A stretch of 64,000 bases of DNA from Drosophila pseudoobscura. Lineage: Eukaryota; Arthropoda; Insecta; Diptera; Drosophilidae. Numbering within the stretch: the stretch's first letter is position 1; each line of letters opens with the position of its first letter. The notes below the pieces were generated by a model. The model saw only the letters and a program-made list of their open reading frames with translations. It made no database searches and was not told where the DNA came from. Below are positions 26,339 to 39,198 of the stretch, one piece after another. The position numbers were made by a program, and so were the translations under genes. Location of the stretch: NCBI RefSeq assembly GCF_009870125.1, contig NC_046681.1, forward strand, positions 29,286,001-29,350,000. Reading direction: 5' to 3'.

Positions 26339-28515
26339 ACACAACACTGGAAAGAACACACACACCTAGCTATAAAACCTTAGTCGATAAGAAAAATAAG
26401 AAAAAACACCAATACCAGAGAAAAAGGGTAATCTTCACAGAAGTTTAAATTAATGTGAATATTTGAGAGGCACGTGCAAAAAGTTCTGCAAAATGCAAAA
26501 CATCTAATGATATTTCAATGAAAATGTGAAGAATGAATCAAAGAAAAACAAAAGTACGTTTGTGAGCAGAAAGAGGAAAAACGGGCCGGACTAATGGCCG
26601 TAAAACGTAAAACGAAAGAAAACGAAAGTGTAAAAAGCGAGAATTGTATGTAAGCAAAATGCATGCAAATAATAATAGTAGCTTAAGAAAATAATTTTAT
26701 TATTTGTATTAACGTTTAATGTTCTCTCTTTCCCACTAATATGAGAATTTTGCGTAGTGTAGCAGTAGCAGAGTATTTAGCTTCCACATATGTAGAATCC
26801 AATCCAGAAACTGCCAAACAGAAGATGTAGGAGAAGCGGGGGTACCCAGAGTGCAGCTACAAACGAATTCTCGTCCTCTAACGACAACTTCTTCATTAGT
26901 CGATTATCAATATTAATATTCTGTTATATATATTACGATGATATATATGACTAAAGACTTCCTATAAATATTTAGGGTGTGGGTAGTACCAACGACACTT
27001 TGTATTATAGCACAGAAACACAAACACACACACACTTCCTGTAACTTTAAACGTGAACTCAACTCACCTTTTAAAATTGAAAACTGCCTTGATTTTCCAA
27101 CACGAACGAACAATGCACCCCAGAATACTCTTTCTCTAGCAGTATGTAAGAAATCGTTGGACCTTTCGCGTGTGTCAGCTATAACCACTTGACAATATGC
27201 CAACGATTGTCTCTGATGGATTGTACAAGAGCTCAAGAGTTTAACACACACACACACAGATGCACACACACACACTCTAAGCTCGAAGCACACGGAAATA
27301 GTTCTAGAAAGAATAGTTATATAACCTTTCACTGCCACTGAGGCGTCAAGCAGCGCACAAAACGATACATACTGTCCATCTAATGCATAGGAAATACTAG
27401 GCTTGTTTTAATTTTAATTGCAACGACGACGACTAATGGAGGATTTGATTTTGACCACTGTCCACCCACGACTACTTACCACTGTACCATTGTACCATTG
27501 TACCACTGTACTACTGTACTGTACCACTAGCCTCTACTATGGTTAACCAATTATTTTTGTAGTTTCTTAGTCAATTAATATTAAATTGTTGTGATTGTTT
27601 TTAATGCAAAAGAGATACTTCCACTAAACTTACTAATATGTAGGGAACCAAGTATAAAGAATACTTTAAAAGGCAACGAACCAGCGCGGCCTTCCTCCCC
27701 CAGAACCCTTCCATCGTATATTTCCCCCAGCAAGGAGAGTCCGCTGCTGTCAACGCACCGGAAACTACGCAGCGAATTTTCGTTTCCGGTGCCTGTTCAT
27801 AGAGCGCCACTGTACTTGATGGGAGTTAATTGAGAGTATAGGGATATAGAGGGGTGATGATCAGCCTGGATAATTAACTTATTAAAATGAAGTTTTAAAT
27901 AAATATTATTAAACGTAAACAAAATGTATAGTCACTACTTTAAGCCGAACGTGAAGCGTTTAGAGACAGAAGAGCACTTCTTTATAGTGAAATACCATAA
28001 AAATATATAAACTCGCACTCAGACACGTACACAAAGAGACAGACATTGTAAATAATACGCAGGCAGCAAAACTCTATGGTATTTTAGGTAGCGCATTATT
28101 GTGTATAGGTTTCCATACTTTGATCCTCTCCCAAATCAGAACCCGATCCATGCCAGGCATAAAATTATTTTCTTAATTCCACAAACACATGGGCGCACTT
28201 CGATGTACCTAAGTGAGTGCACAAATTATTTCAAATGATAACCTAAATGATCACAATTACCAAACACTTTTATTTTTCTTTTATAACTTTAACAAACATG
28301 TACCATTTTATCCGAGCTCTTTTATAGAGCTCCAAATAGAGTTCCATCTGGACAAAACTTTTTGCACTGGCAGCAAATATGATAAATTCGAAAGAAAGTA
28401 AACCCTTATTGTAAAAAGAACACAATAGTTCAATTGTAATTATAAAGAAATGTATTTAAAACGAAAAAAAATGAGAAACGAAATTAATTGTAATCGCTTA
28501 TTGTAAACTAATAAA
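26339..28515 (+). other. dpy: dpy 3' UTR / downstream sequence with polyadenylation signals
   Basis: AT-rich sequence without a convincing gene. AATAAA signals lie at 27898-27903 and in the AATAAATAAATAAATAAAT run starting at 28510; either could end dpy transcripts, giving a 3' UTR of about 1.6 or 2.2 kb. CA repeats sit at about 27015-27035 and 27245-27275. Short open frames on both strands here (for example - strand 26913-27338) are low-complexity and unlikely to be genes. Confidence 0.55.
27476..27528. repeat. GTACCATT/GTACCACT minisatellite
   Basis: Imperfect 10-bp tandem units of the form ACCATTGT / ACCACTGT run through this short stretch in the presumed dpy 3' UTR. No function is implied. 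Confidence 0.7.
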
Positions 28516-31254
28516 TAAATAAATAAATATAAATCACAAAATGTCCTATTGAATTTAGAATTAATACGTAGAACACTCGAATATCAAATCTGTGTCAACT
28601 ATCATCTCTGAGATACTGCTGTATCTGTGAGACGCAAAACTGTAGCATCTTTTTGTTGTAGTAATCAAAATTAATATGCATAAGCATTTGGGGAGAGTGG
28701 AGGTGGTCTGGCAGCCGCAGAACGAGCTTAACCCGCTTACCCCAAGCCCCACTTCCATTCCCAGTTCATTATGCCTATTATGGGTATGGCTGGCTGGTCT
28801 GTTGTTCTGGTTGTAGTATCTTTGTTTGATAATGGAGAGCCAGAGCCCCCACACATGAAGAGCACGAGCACCATATGGAGAGTACCATTCCCCACGAGAG
28901 AATGAGAGAGCGGATCGTAGTGATTGTGGTGCCGCCACCGCCGCCGTCCACGTAAAGTGTAAACGATATTCACGAGCGTGGATGGATTCAGTTGACATTT
29001 GACAGCGCGCGTGGTGGCACGTTTTGTGGGGCCATTGTCTGAAGGGAAATCCATAATTCAGCGCGTATACCCCGGGCCGCGAATTAGTCGAAAGTTTGGT
29101 ATCTTTTGAAGCTTCAATGTACTCATAAAATCGCAGTCGCACCGACTCTCGCTTGAGTATCAAGTACCGGTATATCTTGATTCCGGGCGACTGTCGTTGC
29201 CGGGTAATTGATACAATTCCATATAATGTGTGTTGATTATGTTATTACGAGTATTATGATGGAAATTAGGCAACAAATGGGGAAAAAAAATAAATAAAAC
29301 TACAGAAAAAGTGAATCCCAGCAAAGTTGATTGTATTTGAGCTGGCAACAAAATGAATGAAATTACCATTATTACTGTCAATTGCAATCGTTCTGATTAC
29401 CATAATTAATGTGTGTGATTATATTTCGGTTAGTGTGTCGTGTTTTCGATTGCGGTGACTGTTTTGTGACCAACAAAACCATCAATAAAAAGTTCTTCAA
29501 TCTCCGTTTGTTTGAGCCCCGACAACTGGACAAACAATAGTTGTATAATGGCATACTTGCCCTATCGATTGATAGTTGGCGGATGGGCCACGATAGCTCT
29601 CATTAACAAGTCCGAGTGCTAATTTTTGTATGGTCGAACAAGCGACAGTGTGAAAACTCGTAGAACATTTGCTTTATGATGCACAAGATCCATATAAAGT
29701 TTACGATTTATAATCGAACGTCGCGTATTGGATGACAATTTGTGTCCCATTGTTAGACAAACAACAATTAGTAAAACATTTCTCACTATTGGGGTTTTCT
29801 CATGATATTGGCCGCACTGAGAACACCCCACAAAGAAAGTCATTATATTCTACACGGATCAAAAGTGATTGATTGATCCAACCAAATACTGATATATCCA
29901 CAATTGGCAATGTCATCCCAAGACAAAAGATGGTCTCAAAAGTGATCTTTTAAGAGGCTTAAGGCACACAGTTATGTAAAAATAATACCCCACCTATACC
30001 CAACACTTGCATACACCAATCTATTTAGTATTTCAAATTCCAAGCTTAGTCAAACATTTTATATTCGTGCCTCGCGCTCTGCCAGACAAAATTTACATAC
30101 AACTTGGGGAACAGGCCAGACCAGCTTATTGCTATTGCTGTTACAATGAAACCCCCTTGGCGTGTCAGACACTTGATATGCGGGACATACATATTTTGTA
30201 CGAGTATTGTCGTGTAAGATGCGTAATTATTAATTGACGCATAGCTTTGCCATTCTCTTCGAATTCAGTGACCCTTGGATACCGAAAAGTCAGTGGAGCA
30301 AACAACAGATCAAAAAGATCATCGCATGCTTATGACGCGTACTGTCCGTTCATTTAAATCCATGGAAACTTTTATTTCAATTTGTTTGAATTCGGCAATC
30401 GGGCAGGAGAGACTATCTTGATATGGTTAAACCATCACAAATGAAAGCAGGCAAAGAAATTCTGCCACATAAGGTGCTGCTCAGCGAGTGGGCACAGTCT
30501 ACCGATAAGATACAAATTTGTATCTGCCAAGTCAAGTGTTAGTAGCTGTCTGTGTGAGTGCTGTGTGAAGAGCTCGTGTGAAGTTTTATCTCTGGCGGAG
30601 ATAAAATTAAAAAAAAAATGGGACAAAACTTCAGCTTGTTTATTTATATGAAAAAATAAGAAGAAATACATATATACAAAATGTACATACAAAATGTACA
30701 TGAGAGTCCGAGTGAATTCTTTAGAAACTTTCGTTATGTCATGATTATCGAAAAACTTAAGCTTTGTTTGTCTGAGGGTGCTCTTAGGCCACACAAAATA
30801 GTTTTTCGTAAGGAAAGTTTTTTCATATAAAGATGATACAGAAACCGGCAAGAGTATGATCTGTCTTCTGCCATGTATATTTCTGCTTTGCTACTGATTT
30901 ATTTCAATATGACTTGAAAGCCTAATCCTAACATACCACAGAGAACGGCAATAACAAGATTGTTATATTCAGGGTTTTTCTATGTGATTTAAAGACAGCC
31001 CCGACAAGATCCCGCTGAGAGAGTCGCAAACGCTGCAAAAGACCCGGCCTCAGATTGTGAGCATTAAAATGATACGAGTAGATACGAAAGCAGAAACACC
31101 AGCAAGCCAGTGCAAACATCAGCAGATGCCGCAGTCCAACATGGTTTTATGATCAGCCCCAAAACGCAACCCCAGCAGCTCGAATTTGCGCAGCAACAAA
31201 CCAGCAACCAGGAGGAGATCACAGACCAGATCTCAGCAAAAAAAAACCAACAGC
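28516..31254. other. Spacer upstream of ine; presumed promoter and 5' UTR
   Basis: No supported coding gene. A 200-codon - strand open frame at 28561-29163 has low-complexity, His/Thr/Ser-rich composition and is probably chance. A GAGAGAATGAGAGAGCGG stretch at 28900-28917 resembles GAGA-factor sites. The last 250 bases before 31255 are A-rich and contain a tiny upstream frame (ATG GTT TTA TGA at 31141), consistent with a 5' UTR. The ine transcription start cannot be placed by eye. Confidence 0.5.
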
Positions 31255-34200
31255 ATGTCGGACAGCAATGAAAACTCTGGCGGACTGGCGAAGACAGCCT
31301 CCTCTCCCACTGCCCTCAATCTAGTGACGAAGCGCTCCACGCTTCGACACAGCCAGCTGTCGGACAGTGGTGCCGAGAGTTGTGGCGACGGCGGCGACGA
31401 ACAGGCGCGTCTCATACGCTCGTCCTCCTCCCGTGCCCATAAGTACATTATAATACCGGCCACACCCACACCCGGAGCGACTGCCACGGTGACCTTCACC
31501 CTTGACGATTGCGATCCGGCGATCCCGGCTCCCATCTCGCCCACGCCCGCGACCCTGACCTGCACCACCACCACGACAATGTCCGGGGATACGGTGGCCG
31601 TGTCGCCGCTCAGCATGGATCTGCGCCGGATCGGCAGCCACAGCAGCAGCATGCGCTCAGTTGTTTCAGGTAAGGAGAGAATTTGAGAAGGGTATTCATT
31701 ATAAGTCCTGAACATTTTTCGTTAGAAAATGAATATTTTCGGTATGGATATCCTCCTTAAAATATTTATTAATGATTTCAATTGAAGCAGATGTATTATA
31801 ACCTTATTCCTTTATAAAATCATTTAAAATATATTCTACAAATTACCTTTAGGTTATATGCCTGCCCTGAACGACAGCAGTGGGAATCTTGTGGGTGGCA
31901 GTGCGGTTGCCACTTCTGGGCTGCATGCCCCCAATCCGCTGTATATGCAACCGCAGGCCTCGCTGAGCGGCAGTTCCTATCTATTTCACGATTTGCCCGC
32001 CCAACAGATCTACTCGGATGTGACATCGGTCCGCTCCCTTGCCTCCATTGGCATTGGATCCACAGACGGACGGAAGTTGGTCATACGTCGAGTGCCGACC
32101 ACCGCCAACGAGCTGTTCGACATGGTCAATCCCCAGACACCGCCGTAAGTTATCGAGCAAATCCATAAACGTAGACAGCTGCGAACGAGTACATACAGCC
32201 CTATCTACGGCCATTAGCATTACAAAGCGGAGCCGATAAAACGAACTAACATTTGTGGCAAATTTGGCCAGCGTTTGGCACCTCAGCATAAAAAGCAAAT
32301 GTTGGCATAGCCTCATGGAGCATTCAAACAGCAGGCAAACAGAGAATTTTAACACCATTGTGGCATCTCTGGTCGGGGACATGTGATAGCGCCTCTAGGG
32401 CGCTGGAAACGTGTCGGAGGCAGCCACCAGCTATTTTTAAGCAGTATTCCTTAACGAGATCAATAGATTGGTATTTGTATTGATTCGAGCAATTACCACG
32501 CCCCATTGTGCTCCAATACATGGCGGCTGGCTGGATTGCTGGAATCTGAAATCTGGCGGCCAAGCGCCCGGATCAGTAGTCAGTAACGTGTCAGCCCGCA
32601 GACGACGCAGTTCTCCCAGTTCCGTAATCTTATCCGTAGCCCTGTCCTTGCTTGAGCGTGTGTAGAGTGAATCCAACAGTGATGGCCGCATGGATAACGT
32701 GAACTAAGGACATATCATAAAGTTACTCTCGCATATACCACGCTATATACCGAGATCAGACCCGTAGTAGACCGCATTATAATGCCCTACCGTCAGGACT
32801 ACGATGCCCAGTCATCGAAACACTCGGAGCAATCCACCTTCCGCTTCCAACGTGTGGCCAAAGTGTAAGAATCGATCGCTGGATCATTACGTAAAGCCCC
32901 AATCGAATCGAATCGCATCAGGCCATGTCTGCTGCCTAAAAGTGTTGATCTACATAGCCTTATTAGTTCAGGCCATTAGCGAATAAGCGCTGATTAAATA
33001 TGAACGAATATTAAATGGATAAGTGGGCTGATCTGAACAATGAAATACAAAGCAATCCCTAATATACACAAGGACCCTGTTTAGATTCAGATTAAATGTC
33101 TGATTTGTGGTGGCTAGAATTATTTATAACAGAGTCGATATATGTATAACAAAGGGGAAACAGAGATGCATCGTCTCCCACATCACACCCCATTCAGCAT
33201 TCTGTCCCCCACTCGCATCAGCCCCATCATCTGGCCCAACACCAGCACCTCACGGGGCCAGCCCCCATTGGGGTATGGGGCATGTGATTACTGCAATTAA
33301 GCCATTTGACGCAACAACTAATCGCGGTCGCTGTTTGGGTGCTCGCGAAATCTGTTAGGGGTGCACTGCCTACGGACTAAGTGTTGACATCAATTGGATG
33401 CGCCTGGCTGGGCTTATGACACCACAAGAGCTCCACTTACAATAGCTCTTCTCCTCTTTGCAGGCCTCTGGGCATCGATGACGATGACAGCTACATGGAT
33501 ATGTCCGACGACGCTGTGCAGCTGAAGCCACGCCAGCAGCACTGGGCCAACAAGATGCAGTTTGTCTTGGCCTGCATCGGATACTCGGTGGGTCTGGGAA
33601 ACGTCTGGCGCTTTCCCTACATGTGCTACAAAAGCGGCGGTGGTAAGTAGAGTCTAAATAGATCTTACATTACTTCCTAGAATTCAAAATCGGATCAATA
33701 TCTGTTCGGATACGGCATAAGAACTCCAGAATGCGCTCCAAGAAAGCCGCTCATGCGATAAGGCAGATACATATTTACTTTGATTTCGTGCGACAAGAAG
33801 AACTTTTAGTTGCTCTAAAAGCATTTGACAATTTTGCGCTTTAAGCGGCATTTCCGCTCCAGCGTTTAAAAGCCATAAATTAAAATTTAAAATAAAGCGG
33901 TCACTGTCATCATCTGGACAACGTCTTCCCGTACTTTCCTCCCTCCCTCCCACCATCCATGGTGGATGATCACGCGAGTCACTTGGATACCCGCGTCCAT
34001 CTTCATTTACTTCGGTCACTCGGTCTCTGGCTCGTATTCGGACTCGGAGTCGGACCTGGTGCCCCATTTACGTATATAATGAGCACAAGATCTCTTGATA
34101 ATGATGGAAAAGTAGGGAGAGAGAGATACTCGTAAGCCCGTACGGCCTTATGCAATTTGCAATTGTTGATGTCAAATATTTATAATTAATTTAATTTATT

Positions 34201-37200
34201 TACTTAGCTGCTGTCACATTTGTGCGCACATTTACATACAGACCCGTATCTAATTTTTGTTTTTGCTACTGATATTTCCAGGTGTTTTTCTAGTGCCTTA
34301 TTGCATAATATTGTTCATATGCAGCATTCCGCTGCTATTTATGGAGCTGTCTGTGGGCCAGTACACTGGCCGTGGACCCATCGGCGCCCTGGGTCAACTA
34401 TGTCCTTTGTTCAAAGGTAAGTTTACGACGAAGCGACGTAGAAAACTTACAAATTCGTATCTTTCCGATGTTGATCATATTTAGATAAGGCATTGAAAAG
34501 CGATTAGATCACACGAGGGATGGGAAGTCTCCAGATCTCATGGGTAATGGGCTAACTAAATTCTCGTAACTTTTAGAGCCAATTCGAAATAAAAGCTTAT
34601 TTGAAATAAAATTCATTGCGTCATTTGTGAAAATGCTTCGGGTTTCACAAATATTCTTCCGCCGCAATGAATTAGTCAGGAAAACAATGGAAAAACGCGG
34701 ATGCGGGGTGAGGCTTACGCGTCGTACCATGACCAGCTAGAAAGTGTCGCTGCCTTGGCCAGATCCATTGCCAAGGTCGGTTAGATTAACAAAAAATATA
34801 TGTACATACATATATGCATGTGTACTCGCATGCTCATGGATGTGTGAGCGATGTTTTTTTAGCTTTGAATTCCCCCGTGGGGTGCTCTACTTGAGTACGG
34901 ACGGAAACTAATTAGCCGGATTCATTGTTGTCGTTGTGGCAGTGGCGTGAAAATTTGAGGCGCGGAAGTAAGCTCCCGGCTCCCGTCTCTAACGCCTCCA
35001 CACTCGGACCGGGCCCAAGGCTGAGGTTGTCAGTAGGGTCATAAATCTGAAAAACAACTTTACAAAACGCTTAATTATTGTCAATATTTTTCCAAACAAG
35101 CGGCGTTGGTTGCCGACACTCCCACTCGCAGCCCTAAGATAATAAATATTAATTTGTGTAAAACTACTTAACCAAGATTCGCGAATGGTTTCGAGTCCAT
35201 CCAATTGTCGCTGTGGCAAACAGAACGAAATGCACATTATGCAGATGATCGTCAGTCTAGACTCTAAGCATGTGGTTCCAAATGAAACCGGTCGGATTTG
35301 CTGCTGGATGAATTAGGAATATGGGAATTTATGCCCTAGCTCACTGAATCGACATTACATACCAAGCAAAAGATTTGGCCAAATGCATTTGAAAAAGAAA
35401 CATAAATACAGAGAAACAAAAATCAGGCTGAGTTTTAGTTGAGTTATCTTTATTAAAAATATCTTGGTTCCTACTTTTACTATGCGTTCTGTCAATGTAA
35501 ACATATAGAATATCTGTTGATGATGAGCAAATCACATACCAGTTATTAAAATCCATCCCAAAAATTTCAGGAGCTGGACTCGCTAGTGTGGTCGTCTCGT
35601 TTCTCATGTCCACATACTATAGCGTCATCATAGGTTATTCAATTTACTACTTCTTTACGTCATTTAAAACGGAGATGCCCTGGATTGACTGCAACAACAG
35701 GTTGGTTAAGCCGAGTAGAGCAATGCAATTATGTACCATCACCATCGCGAATAACAATCTTTAAATTTCAGATGGAATACGCCGGACTGTTGGGTGCCGC
35801 AACGCAAGGAAATCAATGCCAGTGCACCGGACACATCACGCACCCCCTCAGAGGAGTTCTTTGAGTAATGAATGCATTCCAAGTTGCCCCAATTAACAAA
35901 TCTACTAAGACTCTTCTAAAACTCTTCCTGCAGAAATAAGGTGCTACAGATTAGCGGTGGCCTGGAATATCCGGGAATGATGCGATGGGAGCTCTTCGCT
36001 TGTCTTATTTGTGCCTGGCTGATGGTTTACTTTGCCACATGGAAGTCGATCAAGTCTTCGGCCAAGGTGCGGTACTTTACGGCCACTTTTCCGTTTGTGC
36101 TCATCATCATACTAATGGTGCGAGCCGTGACGCTCGACGGGGCGGCCGAGGGTCTGCGCTTCTTCTTCCGACCAAAGTGGTCGGAGCTGAAGAACGCCAA
36201 TGTGTGGATCAATGCCGCCTCCCAGAACTTCAATTCGCTGGGCATTACCTTCGGATCCATGATCTCCTTTGCCAGCTACAACAAGTACAACAACAACATA
36301 CTCCGCGACACGATTGCGGTGAGTGCAGTGAACATGATAACCAGCCTGCTGGTTGGCATATTCGCCTTCTCCACACTGGGAAACCTAGCACTGGAGCAGA
36401 ACACCAATGTGCGAGACGTCATTGGCGATGGGCCGGGCATGATATTTGTGGTGTATCCACAGGCCATGGCCAAAATGCCGTACGCTCAGCTGTGGGCGGT
36501 CATGTTCTTCTTCATGCTGCTCTGCCTGGGCCTGAACTCTCAGTTTGCCATTGTCGAGGTGGTGGTCACGTCTATACAGGATGGCTTTCCGCGCTGGATT
36601 AAAAGGCACCTGGGCTACCACGAGATAGTTGTGCTTTTTGTCTGCGTTATCTCGTGCCTCTTCGGTATGCCGAACATCATACAGGGTGGGATCTACTACT
36701 TCCAGCTGATGGACCACTATGCTGCCTCGGTGACGATTATGTTTCTAGCCTTCTGCCAAATGATCGCCATAGCCTGGTTCTACGGCACCGGACGATTGTC
36801 GAAGAATGTTAAGCAGATGACCGGAAAGGCTCCATCATTCTATCTCAGATCCTGTTGGCTTGTGCTGGGACCCTGCCTGCTCTTTGTATGTGATCCGGGT
36901 GTAGTAGAAACTTGATGAACAATATATCATGTCGCCTTCTCTCTTTTTGTAGGCCATTTGGGTTCTGAGTCTCATCAACTACCGTGAGCCAACGTATCAT
37001 AATGGGAGATATACTTATCCAGACTGGGCGTATGGCATTGGATGGATGTTCGCATCTTTTTCACTGATCTGCATACCAGGGTATGCGCTAATCAACTTCC
37101 TGCGGACCGGCGGTGACAGCTTTTGGGATGTAAGTGGATAGATTTGTCTTGTCTATTTGTTAGCATCCGTCAATAGCAATGTACGTATTCTCCTCTATAG

Positions 37201-37488
37201 CGCATCAAGAACACGCTACGACCAAATATCTACGAGTGCAAGATCTGTGGCGAACATCACTGCGAACACGACTATCCAGAACAGGAACAGTACATGCTGG
37301 CCCAGGAGCTGGCCACCGTGTACAGGCCCACAACCAGCCACCTACATCATTTGGGAGCAAAATCCGGCTATAATGCTATGCAGGCCTCGTCCACGGGCCC
37401 CCAGGGGTCCCACTCGGAATACAAATATCAGTCCAAGGCCCACGCCGAGCCACCACCGAACACGACAGATGAGCAAAATGGCAAATAG
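31255..37488 (+). CDS. ine: inebriated, SLC6-family (Na+/Cl- coupled) transporter, long isoform
   Basis: Exons 31255-31669, 31853-32144, 33464-33642, 34282-34416, 35571-35700, 35772-35864, 35934-36885, 36953-37129 and 37201-37488 join in frame to 886 residues. ATG 31255 is the first in-frame ATG after a stop at 31150. The protein has a long Ser/Thr-rich cytoplasmic N-terminus (about residues 1-260), the SLC6 signature NVWRFPY near residue 283, hydrophobic segments consistent with 12 membrane spans, and a hydrophilic tail with a Cys/His cluster ([18 protein letters not shown]). Inebriated is a putative osmolyte/neurotransmitter transporter acting in Malpighian tubule water balance and in neuronal excitability. 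In melanogaster the long form is slightly longer and a short form lacks the N-terminal extension. A neighbouring dpy and almost identical core sequence support the name. Exons 8 and 9 have copies further along the window. Confidence 0.95.
32145..33463 (+). other. ine: Long ine intron 2, possible alternative first exon for the short isoform
   Basis: This 1.3-kb intron separates the N-terminal extension exons from the first membrane-span exon, so a promoter for the short isoform could lie within it. I see no exon I can place. The first ATG of exon 33464 (MDMSDDAVQ) would give a protein of about 640 residues. A C-rich stretch sits at 33185-33265. Confidence 0.35.
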
Positions 37489-37584
37489 GCTAGCGCTTGG
37501 CACGAATATCCTGTTCAACTAAAACCGATTTCTGAGTATTTTTAATGAATCATTTTTCTGGCTTTCCATGATTAAATCAAACTA

Positions 37585-37590
37585 AATAAA
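37585..37590 (+). terminator. ine: ine polyadenylation signal AATAAA
   Basis: A canonical AATAAA lies 97 nt after the ine stop codon. It is followed by two overlapping ATCGATATCGATA-like sequences (37591-37626), which resemble DREF/BEAF sites. Confidence 0.7.
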
Positions 37591-37690
37591 TTATCGATAT
37601 TGTCATGAACAATCGATATCGATAGCAGTTGGAGCAGTCTCCAGTGTGAAATTCGATGTGTCTTTTTAGCCCTGACCACTAACCATACAG

Positions 37691-37709
37691 TATATATATA
37701 TATATATAT
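37691..37709. repeat. (TA)n microsatellite
   Basis: Uninterrupted TA dinucleotides between the ine 3' end and the first duplicated unit. Confidence 0.9.
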
Positions 37710-37803
37710 CTAAGCCCTGACTTAGACAGAGACAAAGAATACATTTAAACTGTTGATCGACATTCTATCAACTTGAAGGTTTTAAATTGGTTCTATCTGA
37801 ATA

Positions 37804-37975
37804 GAGCTGTTAGACGCGAAATGTAGCACGACCAATTTATGTTATGCGAAAAGCCACAAAAAGTGCTGCTAGGCGCGAGAGGTGTCCCTGTGTTATCGAA
37901 ATATTTTATGTCAGCCGCAATGTTTTGCAGAAATTATATTCATTTAAATTTTGTGTTATGTGATGTCTGCAAGAA
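37804..37975 (+). promoter_or_regulatory. Cluster promoter-like block, copy 1
   Basis: It begins GAGCTGTTAGACGCGAAATG and about 60 bp later carries GTGCTGCTAGGCGCGAGAGG, then continues through CGAAATATTTTATGT and GCAATGTTTTGCAGAAATTATATTCATTTAAATTTTG-type sequence. The same block recurs at 41163, 47366, 54292 and 57123, with partial copies at 46264, 49226, 51173 and 57620. Complete copies lie just upstream of the - strand zinc finger genes or FIG4. The two TTAGRCGCGA motifs are the best conserved part. A promoter role is inferred from position. Confidence 0.6.
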
Positions 37976-38032
37976 GATAGAACAAGATAAAACACAAATT
38001 AAATTGCATATCTGCTGTGCATCGAAGGACCC

Positions 38033-38110
38033 ATGGGAAAGATTAGCGATTATGCACAAGAACAGCGTCTGGATTTAGTACCTCTGCAACAGGTGCCGGC
38101 ATGGAATACT
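38033..38110 (+). other. Orphan exon-like block A, copy 1
   Basis: An ATG-started frame of 26 codons (MGKISDYAQEQRLDLVPLQQ...AWNT) ends exactly at a good donor, ACT|GTAAGTGG. The frame is kept in other copies at 41380, 47594, 54520 and 57304 (DYAQEQR / DHTQEQR ... AWNT). I do not recognise the protein. It lies downstream of the promoter-like block and upstream of an ine exon-8 copy, so a spliced chimera is possible. It could also be a 5' exon of an ancestral gene divergent from the zinc finger genes. Confidence 0.45.
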
Positions 38111-38287
38111 GTAAGTGGATTTGCTGATAATATAAATACATTCTATTCTCAAAATACAATCTTACGTCCTTTTCCAGCAATACAATATATAGGTACCGTT
38201 GATTGCTTCTGCAATCTTTTCATCGGAGTTTATCATTGGCCAACATGTTAGACACTTGGATTGGTTCCTTTCTCCAGTGTCATTTAG

Positions 38288-38391
38288 GTTTTGAGTCTCA
38301 TCAGCTACTCTTAGGAAACTTACCACAATATTACATGGCATTGGTCTTATGTACGCATATTTCTCTCTAACTTGCACACCGGGCTATCTAT
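38288..38391 (+). pseudogene. Degenerate copy of ine exon 8
   Basis: After an intact TTTAG acceptor the sequence follows ine exon 8 (GTTTTGAGTCTCATCAGCTAC, later TTGCACACCGGGCTAT), but reads into TAG within ten codons and lacks the middle and the end of the exon. It is a broken fragment, not a functional exon. Confidence 0.85.
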
Positions 38392-38426
38392 AATCGTTTG
38401 CAAAATTTATTTTGCGTGATTGTACA

Positions 38427-38497
38427 GAACAGGAGTAGCACTCATACATTCTGAAACAGAAGCTGGCCACCGTGTGCAAGCCCAGAATCAATCATCT
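38427..38497 (+). pseudogene. Degenerate copy of ine exon 9
   Basis: It matches the ine exon 9 segment encoding [17 protein letters not shown] (GAACAGGAGTAGCACTCATAC, then GAAGCTGGCCACCGTGTGCAAGCCC), with stops and indels. It abuts a zinc finger remnant on the other strand. Confidence 0.8.
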
Positions 38498-38735
38498 GGG
38501 TCGTTCTCCAGTGTGCGAGTATTTGTGTGGACACGATTTCGAGCAGAAGGAATATTTGTAGGGTAGTTCTTTATTATCCGTATTATCATTTATCATCAAT
38601 TGGTTCGATTTCACACTTTCACTATCTGACTGTTCCCAATCCTCGTCTTTTTTAGATTATCACATATCTTTTCTTCATCATCTTCTTCCATTAGTGTGAA
38701 ATACAGTTTATGACTTTTGTCGAAGGTTTTTAAAC
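38498..38735 (-). pseudogene. ZAD-zinc finger gene remnant
   Basis: Read on the - strand this keeps the linker between the ZAD and the fingers (DWEQSDSESVKS-like, matching [12 protein letters not shown] of the intact paralogs) and a short piece of a finger (TTTGTAGGG/GGTCGTTCTCC in plus orientation), but no ZAD start and no finger array. It is the truncated 3' part of a duplicated unit. Confidence 0.75.
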
Positions 38736-39005
38736 TAACTTCAATATAAGAGAGCTAGGCTGGCTACAGCCATTAAATTTTGATGTAGGATTAATCGCAT
38801 TCTACACATTTGTAGATAAATAAATAGCTTATAACTAATTTTTTATTTTCCCGACGAATGCGCAGTTGGGGTATTTTCGCCAAGTGCAGTTAGTAATCAA
38901 CGTCTGCTAGGCTATATAAATAAATGGTTTTCAAAAAGCTTATTTTAGAGTGCAAGAATTTCATAAAATTGAGATGTCTTCTTAAATGTATGATAATTGT
39001 AATGT

Positions 39006-39011
39006 TTTATT
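39006..39011 (-). terminator. Polyadenylation signal of the 39-41 kb zinc finger gene
   Basis: AATAAA on the - strand about 190 nt beyond the stop of the 39199-40980 gene. Confidence 0.5.
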
Positions 39012-39198
39012 AGAGTTTACATTTAAAACTGTTTATAAAGGCCACACATTTAACATCAAGTATAAAATGTTTGATAAATTTTGTCAGTAATCTCATCAAA
39101 AGAGATATGTACATATGTAAAAAATACGTAAAATATGAAAAAAAAGTTACAGTTAAGGGGAATAACATAATTGAACATATAAAATTCATAGATAGCGC

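Noticed and set aside
28561..29163. 200-codon - strand open frame upstream of ine
   Set aside because: Biased composition, no recognisable domain, no splice or start context; probably chance.
31186..31254. Extra N-terminal residues of ine from a TTG at 31186
   Set aside because: No ATG; the first ATG in this frame is at 31255 and has a reasonable context.
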